Shown here one piece after another: positions 56,901 through 64,000 of a stretch of 64,000 nt of DNA. Origin of the DNA: Dromiciops gliroides (Eukaryota; Chordata; Mammalia; Microbiotheria; Microbiotheriidae); assembly GCF_019393635.1 (NCBI RefSeq), contig NC_057862.1, forward strand, positions 418,979,669 through 419,043,668, in the 5' to 3' direction. The position numbers and the translations under genes are program-made. The notes under the pieces are model-generated. The model was not told the origin of the DNA. It made no database searches and saw only the letters and a list, made by a program, of their open reading frames with translations. Every line of letters begins with the position of its first letter. The stretch's first letter is position 1.

Positions 56901-59900
56901 TCAACTATGTTGTTTCTCCAAAGAATGATCTTGTCCCAGGATAGGAGGAGGGGTGATAGAATTTCTTGGCTCCAATGTAGACATTCTCGGATAAGGTTGA
57001 TGTCCTCCTCTTGGAGTGAGGTACATAGAATCCCTGAAGGAGAGCCCTGCCTCCTACTCAAATCTCAGGTCTGAGAGCTCTGACTCTTGGTCTCTGTGTG
57101 GTGATGGTCATGTATGTCACTAAATGTTATACTTGGAAATGAGGACATGTATGCGGGAAAGGGAGGCATACAGCAGGGCTGTAGGGTTGGGAGGTTAAGT
57201 ATCCTGCCATGAATGACTAAATATTCTGTTTCTTTTCCTCCTTCAGGAGTTTGTATAAAGTGCAGGACAGGCATCTACGGGGCGAGTCAGGCCTGCCAGG
57301 CAATGGGGAGCCTTTACCACACCAGCTGTTTTACCTGCTACTCCTGCGGTAGGTGCACTTAGCTCAGGCACCAGCATAGGTACACCACACTGAGTAGATA
57401 TGCACCTGTAGATGTACATGTTTGATTTGCTGACATGGGAGGTATACCAGGTAAAGGACATACACATATACAACCAGGGGACCTAGGGGCACGTACATAA
57501 AAGACATGGATTTACTAGTGGCAAATATGTGGAATGCAGGGAGAATTCTGTAGTAGGGCTGACCAGGGAACTCCTGATTGGCCTCTAGTAACTGGGGGTT
57601 CTGTCAAAGAGGATTGGTTACAGCATTGGTGGGATGGACTCTAGTGGAGTCCTACCTGTGGTATGGAAGAGCTGTGGAAACAGCTTCCCTCTTATCTTTG
57701 TGCATGCTTTCCTTCTTTTGGGCTTGAGCAATTTGGTACTCCATAGGCACTGGTGGCTTTCTGGAAAGCTAAGGGAATGAGAAAGTATGCAGAGAGAGAG
57801 AAGAGTCTAAAAAAGATGGATTTCTATAGGTCTTATGAAGCATGGAAAGACTGTTGAAGAAGAGAGGGTCCTTCACCAGAGTCCATCCTCCCTGATGCAC
57901 AGTCATCAGTTATCTGTGAGCCAAGAATCTCCTGCTTACCCCTGCTACAGATGGGGACTAACAAGAGCAAAGGTGTACACTAAGGGAGTTAGTGTGATGG
58001 AAGTGGAGATGTGGGGAAAGCTGGGCATGGGAAGGCAGTGATTGACTAGAGGGAGTGGGCCTTGTTGGTCATGTTCTTCCTTGGAGCAATGTCAGGGTTG
58101 GGGTTTTTCTGGGAAGCTAGGGGGCCTAAGGCCAAACATAAGGATAAGTATTGGAGTCATGAATCAGTTGTTAGATTATATGCTTAAAAAAATTTTTTTT
58201 AAGGGGCAGCTAGGTGGCGCAGTGGATAGAGCACTGGCCCTGGAGTCAGGAGTACCTGAGTTCAAATCCGGCCTCAGACACTTAACACTTACTAGCTGTG
58301 TGACCCTGGGCAAGTCACTTAACCCCAATTGCCTCACTAAAAAAAAAACCAAAAACAAAACCAAAAATTTTTTTATCGATATATATTTTTTATATCACTT
58401 AAATTTCCCTTTATATGTTCCTTATCCCTACCCACAAGAACCATCCCTTAAAACAAACAGTAAAGAACAGTTCAGCAAAATTAACCAATCTGTCAAAAGA
58501 GTCTGAAGTGTGGATTATGTGTGTAAGGATTATGAATGTAATTCATCATCTTCTGTCTTGCTTCTCTCCCAGGGCTGTTGTGAGAGTTCGTTTGCTCATT
58601 CATCAAATAGTTCTCCTTCTCCCTCCCCTCCCCGCATAAACACTTTATTTGTAATTAAAAAAACCACCATTATTACATCCCAATAATCCTTTGTCTGCAG
58701 TAGACTATTTCTTTCTAACAAAGGTGTGTAGTTAAACAAAACATATCAACACATTGGTCCTTTTTGATAATATATGACTTATTCTGTACTTGTTGTCTAT
58801 AATCTCTGATCTGAGAAGAGCTAGAAATGCTTCCCTGGCAGTCCTTTGAAGTCATGCCTGCCCATTGCATTGATTAGAGTTCTGATGTCTTTCTGTGTTG
58901 TTTTCTTTACATTTTTTCTGTTTTTTTTTTTCTTTACATTTTTAAAAGGAGTCCTTGTATTAATTGTTGTCTAGGTTCTTCATTCTGCTTCCATTCATAC
59001 AAGTCTCTGAGTTTCTCTGAATTCTTCAAATTTGTCATTACTTAGGTTACAGTGTTATTCCATCACAGTCACATAACACAATTTTCAAATAAACACTTTT
59101 AAAGCTCCAACTGGGTATAGAACATGCTGTAAGGTGTTGGGCGACTCACAAAATGAATTTAAAACAGTCACTGTTCTGATAATCCTGTGTCTAATAGGAG
59201 GATAAGCCACACACAGTGTAATGTTGTGTATTACAATTGCATTAACGGGTTGCAAAACAAAGTGTTTCTTAAAATTTAAGGGAGAAGATTGTTATTGGCT
59301 AGAAGATCAGAGAAGACCTTATAGAAGATGTAGCATTTAAATTAGGCTTAAAAGGTTGGGTAGAAATTCATCAGTGAATAGCAGGAGAGAGGACATTCTA
59401 GGCTTAGGGGACAGTGAACACATGCATGAAGGTAGGAGAGTACTCTGTGTGTTTGAGAGAGTGACCATTTACCTGGAGCATGGAGTTTATATATACTAAT
59501 AATAGGAGATAAGGCTGGAAGTAGTGTGGCCTCAGATTGTGGAAGACTGTGAATGTCAGTCAAAGGAAATTAGAATTGTACATAGTTGGCAAGTAGGTAG
59601 CCACTGAAAGTTTTTGGGAAGAGAAGTGACATGAATTTATTCTGTAGGATGATTATTCTGGAAGTAATAGAAGGATTTAGTTGGAGGTATAGAATATAGA
59701 GGAAGTATTCAGAAGCTATTGAAATTGTCTAGGTAGATGGTAATGAGGACCTATTCTAAGGAGGCTGGTGTAAGGGGCTAAAATTCTAGCTATATTATCT
59801 AAAATCTAGTGAGTGGTCGCCAATAAATTATAAGCTTTAGCAAGAGTATTTACAATTTTTTTTTTCCGGGGCAATGGGGTTAAGTGACTTGCCCAGGGTC

Positions 59901-62701
59901 ACACAGCTAGTAAGTGTCAAGTGTCTGAGGCCGGATTTGAACTCAGGAACTTCTGAATCCAGGGCCGGTGCTTTATCAACTGCTCCACCTAGCCACCCCC
60001 AGCAAGAGTATTTAAGTGTTTAAGTACTTATTAAAGAGCATTAGGATCAGAGAGAAAGGTAAAAATCTAACTATTTCTAAGAGATCCCATCATCTGACCC
60101 ACCATGGCGAGGTCAGGAACCAAAAGATGAAAAAACCCTCTGCCAGTGTCCACTTCCTACTTCGTGTCTTCCTCCCAGAAATGGGAGGCTCCTCAAGTTG
60201 ATTGGCCGGTAGCCTTGATAGACAGTACCCACGAGTAAACGTCACTTCCTGACACCAAGGACCTTGACGGCATGGCTTGCCCTCAGATGCCTTCTCTTCA
60301 TGGTGGAGCCTTCCTACAGCAGCTTTTTCTCCAGCAGGTGGCGTCATTCCAATTGTTACACTGGATAAAGATGGAAGAGGAGGGACAGATGTGACAGATG
60401 TTGGAGCGGTAGAATTAGACATGATCTTGTAATGAATGTGAGAAGTGAGGAAAAGGGAAAGTCAAGCCAAATTCTAAATACTAAATAGTCTGGAACATTT
60501 AGCTAGAGAGCTGAGTCCTTCCGAGTTGACACTGATCCATTTATAATTACTCTTGGTGAATTCAAGCAGTTGTGAATCCCTCTAACTATACTCTTATTTA
60601 GCCTGTATCTCTCTATCATGCCGGTAGGTCAATTCTACCTGATTGTCCCCTTCAGCACCTCAGATTCAGCTTGTCCAAAAAACCAAACTGTCTTCAGAAT
60701 CATTTGTGTTTGCTTCTTCAAAATGTCTTTCATGAAAGCATTTTATCCCTCTTGGGCTCACTTTGGCTACAGAATTTTATGAATTCTGATTCTCTTTTTT
60801 CTGAAATCTTTGCTTTTCTCTCTCCCAGATCTAGGGTACATGACCAATTATGACCAATTTTCTTCTCCCATATGATGAATTCTGTGATGAGGACACTTAC
60901 CTCTCAAAGTTCCCTTCATTTCTATGTCAGCAGCTATTCTTTCCTGTTGAGCAGTTCCAATACTTCCTTTGCTTTTAGTCAGACTTTTTTTTTTTTTTTT
61001 AAGGGCAATGGGGGTTAAGTGACTTGCCCAGGGTCACACAGCTAGTTAAGTGTCAAGTGTCTGAGGCTGGATTTGAACTCAGGTCCTCCTGAATTCAAGG
61101 CCAGTGCTTTATCCACTGCGCCACCTAGCTGCCCCACCTCCTTCACTTTTGAAGAATGGATTTATCAATATAGCAAATAAGAAATCTGTTACTTTCTCTG
61201 CTTTTGGTGAAGGGAGAACTCAGGGAAATGTCCAGGTACTTGAAGTTTCTTATCACTGCTGTATTATGCCTCCCTGCCAAGTTTATGGTGATTCCTGAAC
61301 TTTCTATACACTTCTTTCATTTATCTGGGTGGACAATACCACTTCAATATCTATTGATCTCCTTTGGTTGTTAGATGTCTTTATCTTCTTAATATTATTG
61401 TATTCCATTACTACTTTAGTCTTCCAAAGGCATATTTCAATATCAAGTCCCCCATCCCATTAATATCAGTGATATCTTTGAAGCAAATTTACCTCTTTAA
61501 CCATACAGCAAAAGACACTGAAAAAGAAGGGACATATCAATAGGAGGAGAATCAGAGTGGAGCATTGCCATGGAAGGTAAGGGAGATCTAGTAGGAGGGA
61601 GTGGTCGGTTGTGTCAAATGGAGTAAAGAAGTCAAGGATGATGAAAACCAAGAAGAGGCCCTTTGGATATAGCAGTGTAGGGATTGTGGGTAACCTTGGT
61701 CAGATCAATTTTGGAAGGAGATGAAGGTGTTTAGCTCTTCCTTTCTCCATGCCCATTACCTATGGGGAAGGAATAGAGGATATTGTGTTGGAACTGATCT
61801 TTTCTATAGCTTGATGACCGTTTCCCTGTTTTCCCTACCTCCTTCATAGGGAGAAGACTCCGGGGAAAGGCCTTCTACAATGTAGCTGGGAAAGTTTACT
61901 GTGAGGAGGACTTCCTGGTGAGTTAGGACTTTGCCCATCTGTTATCTGTGAGACTAATGTGGTGGGAATGCTGATGGAAGTAGGAATGGGGAATGGTGAG
62001 TCCTGGCTGAACTGGCTTTCCCCCCCCTCATTTGGGGTTAGACACAATAGGGATCTCAAGAAAGGGGCATATAGGATACCTGACTTCCTCCTTTATTGTG
62101 TCATGACTGGGGATGGGGAAATAGGGACAGGAGAATCCTTTAGAGGGGAGTATGTTGAAAGGACAGTGGGGGTCCTTAGCAATGGCTGGTTATAAGTTCT
62201 GTGTCTTCACTCTCAGTACTCAGGGTTTCAGCAGACAGCCGATAAGTGCTTCGTGTGTGGACACCTCATCATGGAGATGGTAAGAAAACTCAGCTCATCT
62301 TCGCCCAAGCCCTTGGATCACCCACTTCAGGGTCCTCCATAACTTCTCTCAGAAGTTCCCTTTGTTTGTTCTGACTTCCAGAGGCTCCACTGAAGCCTAT
62401 TCCCTGGGTAGGGATGTGGGTGCCTCCTGAGAGATCCAGGTCTTTCTGGTGTAATTTTGGGTGTCTCTGTGTTTCTGAATGTGCCTCTGTTTCTTGCCTT
62501 CCTTCCCCCTATCTGTGTCCTCTTTTTCTCTCTGTGCGTTTGTCTCTTTCTCTGTCTCTTCTGCCTCCAGATTCTCCAGGCCCTTGGGAAGTCCTACCAC
62601 CCCGGCTGTTTCCGATGTGTTGTATGTAATGAATGCTTGGATGGCGTCCCTTTCACCGTGGATGTCGAGAACAATATTTACTGTGTCAAAGATTATCACA
62701 C
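51029..62701 (+). CDS. WTIP: WTIP, WT1-interacting LIM protein of the Ajuba family (5' five coding exons)
   Basis: Exons 51029-51815, 57247-57348, 61850-61917, 62217-62279 and 62571-62701 join in phase into 383 codons plus two bases. The N-terminal half (about 1-255) is Ala/Pro/Ser/Gly-rich. It holds the conserved islands [17 protein letters not shown] and [21 protein letters not shown] and the helix [21 protein letters not shown]1 uses Cys265/268, His287, Cys290/293/296, Cys314 and Asp317. LIM2 uses Cys330/333, His350, Cys353/356/359, Cys378 and Asp381. The reading stops at DYH plus two bases, so nearly all of LIM3 lies past the right edge. Family knowledge: WTIP acts at adherens junctions and podocyte contacts, binds WT1 in the nucleus, and Ajuba proteins restrain LATS in Hippo signalling. 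The first 262 residues would make the full protein longer than human WTIP (430 aa). AJUBA and LIMD1 are less likely from the N-terminal match and gene order. Confidence 0.94.
52020..52885 (-). repeat. L2 LINE fragment with a non-L2 middle
   Basis: Antisense L2: GGTGGGACTTCAAGGGTGGG, GCAATAGGGAATTACTGGAA, CTTTAGAAAGATTATTTTAA. The part at about 52265-52530 does not follow L2 and is unassigned. Confidence 0.6.
53146..53214. mobile_element. Mariner-like MITE (hairpin)
   Basis: About 68 bases form one near-perfect inverted repeat: AAAAGTCTTAGTGCAGTTTT on the left against AAAACTGAACTAAGACTTTT on the right, with a small loop CTAAAGCTT. TA lies at both outer borders, as Tc1/mariner elements leave. 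It lies in WTIP intron 1. Confidence 0.75.
53330..53470 (-). repeat. L2 LINE 3' end
   Basis: Antisense, diverged: CAAACATTTATCCAAGTGTC, GCCTTGGTCCTCAGAGAATC. Confidence 0.5.
53570..53885. repeat. MIR SINE (antisense) and L2 3' end (sense)
   Basis: 53570-53745: ACCCCTATTTTACAGATGAA, GATTTGAATTCAGGTTTCC. 53765-53885: AAGCTACTTAAGGACATGGA, CCTGGCACTTAGGAGGCACT. Confidence 0.75.
53917..53959. repeat. (ATTT)n microsatellite
   Basis: Ten or more uninterrupted ATTT units. Confidence 0.97.
54531..54688 (+). repeat. WSINE1-type SINE
   Basis: Sense copy in WTIP intron 1, flanked by AGTTTGG(g/a)GTGG. Confidence 0.92.
55045..55245 (-). repeat. MIR-type SINE
   Basis: Antisense: TATAGTGCTTTAAGGTTTTC, CTCCCTATTTTAGAGATGAA, GAATTTGAACCTGGGTTCTT. 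Confidence 0.75.
55249..55476. repeat. (CTTC/CCCT)n polypyrimidine tract
   Basis: About 230 bases of almost pure C/T, following directly on the SINE. It may have grown from the SINE's end. Confidence 0.95.
55540..55750 (+). repeat. MIR-type marsupial SINE
   Basis: Sense: GATTGGCTTTGGAGTTAGAA, TTACCTCATCTGTAAAATAA, GAGGTCCCTTTCAACTCTTG, TCTATGATCTAATGATC. Confidence 0.8.
56095..56475 (-). repeat. L2 3' end and MIR-type SINE
   Basis: 56095-56330 is antisense L2 (TGCCCTCATGGAGCTCCCAG, AAAGCTTCTTGGAGAAGTGG). 56335-56475 is antisense MIR (TTTTAAACTGAGGCCCGG). Confidence 0.65.
56690..56915 (-). repeat. MIR-type SINE
   Basis: Antisense: CACAGCAGCCCTGTGAGGTA, TCATTTTACCGTTAAAGAAA, TCAGATTCAACCCCAGGTC. 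Confidence 0.8.
57247..57348 (+). CDS. WTIP: WTIP exon 2 (LIM1, first part)
   Basis: Residues 263-296, [20 protein letters not shown] then [14 protein letters not shown], the first zinc finger of LIM1 and the start of the second. It runs between ctccttcag and G|gtaggt. Confidence 0.95.
57349..58200 (+). other. WTIP: WTIP intron 2, proximal part
   Basis: Unique sequence without a recognised repeat or gene. Confidence 0.4.
58203..58368 (+). repeat. WSINE1-type SINE
   Basis: Sense copy very close to the family consensus, 3' subtype CCCCAATTGCCTCA. Probably among the youngest here. Confidence 0.94.
58370..59080 (-). repeat. Old L1 fragment
   Basis: Antisense: AACCATCCCTTAAAACAAAC, CTTTGAAGTCATGCCTGCCC, TGTTATTCCATCACAGTCAC. 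Confidence 0.6.
59085..59790 (-). repeat. L2 LINE fragment, about 0.7 kb
   Basis: Antisense: GACCTTATAGAAGATGTAGC, GGACATTCTAGGCTTAGGGG, GCCACTGAAAGTTTTTGGGA, GAAGCTATTGAAATTGTCTA. Confidence 0.75.
59856..59999 (-). repeat. WSINE1-type SINE
   Basis: Antisense copy flanked by AGCAAGAGTATTTA. Confidence 0.92.
60090..60422 (-). other. Unassigned 110-codon ORF in WTIP intron 2
   Basis: It reads [20 protein letters not shown] and ends SPWWVR. It is ATG-initiated, on the strand opposite WTIP, and lies in a roughly 500-base island without recognised repeats. I do not recognise the protein and see no domain, signal peptide or splice sites. It could be chance, or a processed pseudogene fragment. No poly(A) tract or target duplication was found. 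Confidence 0.25.
60540..61720. repeat. L2-like fragments around a SINE
   Basis: 60640-60980 and 61140-61300 look like decayed sense L2 (CTTGTCCAAAAAACCAAACT; CTCAGGGAAATGTCC is unclear). 61540-61680 is antisense L2 (GGAGGGAGTGGTCGGTTGTG, AGTCAAGGATGATGAAAACC). Confidence 0.5.
60985..61135 (-). repeat. WSINE1-type SINE
   Basis: Antisense full copy with a 16-base poly-T. Confidence 0.92.
61850..61917 (+). CDS. WTIP: WTIP exon 3 (LIM1, second part)
   Basis: Residues 297-319, [18 protein letters not shown] then EEDFL. It supplies the last Cys and Asp ligands of LIM1. The borders are cttcatag and CTG|gtgagt. Confidence 0.95.
62217..62279 (+). CDS. WTIP: WTIP exon 4 (LIM2, first part)
   Basis: Residues 320-340, [19 protein letters not shown] then EM. 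It carries Cys330 and Cys333 of LIM2. At 63 bases it is too short to stand out as an ORF. Confidence 0.95.
62571..62701 (+). CDS. WTIP: WTIP exon 5 (LIM2, second part)
   Basis: Residues 341-383, [20 protein letters not shown] then [18 protein letters not shown] and VKDYH. It is almost identical to human. The donor is AC|gtgagt. The next exon (expected VFAPKCASC) is not in the remaining 1.3 kb. Confidence 0.95.
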
Positions 62702-62849
62702 GTGAGTGATTTAGAGGCTGTGGGGCCAAGAGCCTAGTGTGATCCCGTGACCTGTGTGACCTTGTGATGTGTAAGCCCAGGGCAGCTGTGTATGATCCTG
62801 GTCCAAAGGCACACTGCCCTGTTATATGTAATAGACTCATAGAAAAGGA

Positions 62850-63010
62850 CATTAGAGGCCATCTAATCTAACCCCCTCACTTACAGATGAAGAAAATGAG
62901 GCCAAGAGGTCAAGTGACTTGTCCAGGGTCATACCTGAAGTAAGTGACTGAACTGGGGTTTGTGTCTATATTCTCTGACTGAAAATCTAGTGCAAGGCTG
63001 TGATGTGGCC
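62850..63010 (-). repeat. MIR-type SINE
   Basis: Antisense, in WTIP intron 5: CATCTAATCTAACCCCCTCA, TACAGATGAAGAAAATGAGG, GTGACTTGTCCAGGGTCAT. Confidence 0.8.
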
Positions 63011-63184
63011 TTGTGCTGGCCTCATTCTCCTGTCTCATGGTGAACCTCTTTCTCATCATGATGTTTCTCTGACCTTTTTGTCATTACTGACTTCCCTGTC
63101 ACTGTCTCTGATTCTATGAGCCTATTTCTCAGATTGAAGCAAAAAAGGTTTTTGCCTTCTTGTCCTTTTCAATGCAGAGAGGAT

Positions 63185-63380
63185 CATAATTATAATATCA
63201 ATTATGATCATAACTCATACTTAAAGCATTTTTACAATTTACAAAGCACTTTCATTACAACAAACTTTTGTAATAGTTTCTATCATTTACTCCATTTTAC
63301 TGATGCTGACACTGAGATTCAGGGAGTTAAAATGACTTGCCCAAGATCACACAGCTATTAAATGTTTGCTGACTCCCCCC
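63185..63380 (-). repeat. MIR-type SINE
   Basis: Antisense: TTTACAAAGCACTTTCATTA, CTCCATTTTACTGATGCTGA, CTTGCCCAAGATCACACAG. Confidence 0.8.
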
Positions 63381-63638
63381 TAAGTTCTGAGTCTGTTATT
63401 GTGCAGTCCTTGGACTAAAGTGATTCCTTTACACTAAATGTGACTGATGCCTTTAGATATTTTTCCCCTTCTTGTTGTGGAGCCTTGTCTTGTTTCTCTT
63501 TTTTGTTTCCTCAGGGATTGGACCCTGGATGAGTCATTCTTGTGCCTACAGCTGAGCCAGGCCATATCGAACATATCCTGGGAAAATATGTATCTTCTTA
63601 GAATGAGGAGAGTCTAAACATTGCTTGATGGCCATCTT

Positions 63639-63754
63639 AGGTCATGAAACACAGGACAGATGAAATAGCCACACATGGGGAACCTCAGGGCATCCCAGGT
63701 CATGGAACACAGATCAGATGCAGCATCCACACATGGGAGCCCTCTGGGGCCCCC
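63639..63754. repeat. Tandem duplication, 58-base unit x2
   Basis: The words AGGTCATG(a/g)AACACAG and CCACACATGGG recur with a spacing of 58 bases (63639 and 63697). About fifteen differences are seen between the units. Confidence 0.8.
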
Positions 63755-63829
63755 AGGCCACAGGGTCAAAATCTCTGGGTTGGAAGGGACCTTACAGTTT
63801 TCTAGTCAAACTAATATCCAGGCTGGAAC

Positions 63830-64000
63830 CCTTATACAACATCCAGTTCAAGTTAACAAGCATTTAGTAAGCACTTCCAGTGTACAAGGCACTGTGATGG
63901 GTATGGAGGATTCAGAGACGAAAACGAGAGACAGCCTCTCTCCTCAAGCAGCTTCCGTTCTGTGGGGAGGTGTAGCATGTAAACAGATAAATAAATCCAC
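63830..64000 (-). repeat. L2 LINE 3' end, cut by window edge
   Basis: Antisense: CATTTAGTAAGCACTTCCAG, GTACAAGGCACTGTGATGGG, CTCCTCAAGCAGCTTCCG. Confidence 0.75.

Noticed and set aside
62397-62852. 151-codon minus-strand ORF across WTIP exon 5
   Set aside because: Shadow frame opposite a LIM exon and an adjoining CT-rich tract; the low-complexity [15 protein letters not shown] section comes from that tract.
63481-63620. Candidate WTIP exon 6 after tttcctcag
   Set aside because: The following codons do not match the expected VFAPKCASC start of LIM3 in any frame, so the AG is not used as far as I can tell.
1-64000. Possible retrovirus or LTR element
   Set aside because: I looked for long terminal repeats, primer-binding sites and gag/pol/env-like frames and saw none. 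The reverse-transcriptase remnants are L1, L2 or CR1/L3 type.
1-64000. CRISPR-like or phage-like arrays, operons, tRNA or rRNA genes
   Set aside because: The genome is eukaryotic with spliced genes. The tRNA-like stretches are SINE heads lacking an intact tRNA cloverleaf. No regular direct repeats with unique spacers were seen.

Overview
The window is nuclear DNA of a marsupial mammal, probably an Australian one (inference). The main evidence is 27 copies of a tRNA-derived SINE (sense start GGGGCAGCTAGGTGGC, internal GAGTTCAAATC, end CAAGTCACTTAACC), which matches the WSINE1-type repeat of marsupials. Marsupial-style L1 3' ends, L2, CR1/L3 and MIR fossils, and one SINE with an RTE-like tail, point the same way. 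Three genes lie head to tail on the + strand in the order PDCD2L, UBA2, WTIP, the order I recall for human 19q13.11.

Region by region: (1) 1-6.95 kb holds the last four coding exons of PDCD2L; its 5' exons lie before the window. (2) 6.95-13.3 kb is intergenic and mostly repeats: a segment shared with 4.4 kb, a decayed sense L1 with reverse transcriptase homology, and a younger L1 inserted in it. (3) 13.3-46.16 kb is the complete UBA2 gene: a TATA-less CpG-island promoter, 17 coding exons whose phases all join, 638 codons, and a 3' UTR with a canonical poly(A) signal. Its introns hold mostly antisense SINEs and L1s, a nearly full-length L2, and a long CR1/L3 copy. (4) 46.16-50.4 kb is intergenic, with L2 and CR1/L3 fossils and about 1.1 kb without a recognised repeat. 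(5) 50.4-64 kb is the 5' part of WTIP: a CpG island, a long GC-rich first exon and four LIM exons. The gene continues beyond the right edge, so most of LIM3 is missing.

The genes are unrelated housekeeping or developmental genes and do not form an operon. UBA2 is the catalytic subunit of the SUMO E1 enzyme (with SAE1). PDCD2L is a PDCD2-family protein linked to 40S ribosome biogenesis. WTIP is an Ajuba-family LIM adaptor. I found no retrovirus, CRISPR-like array or undescribed system. The most interesting signals are a 230-bp duplication carrying a SINE into an L1, two places where successive retroelements share one target-site sequence, a mariner-like hairpin element, and a probable splice-acceptor shift that removes two residues from UBA2.
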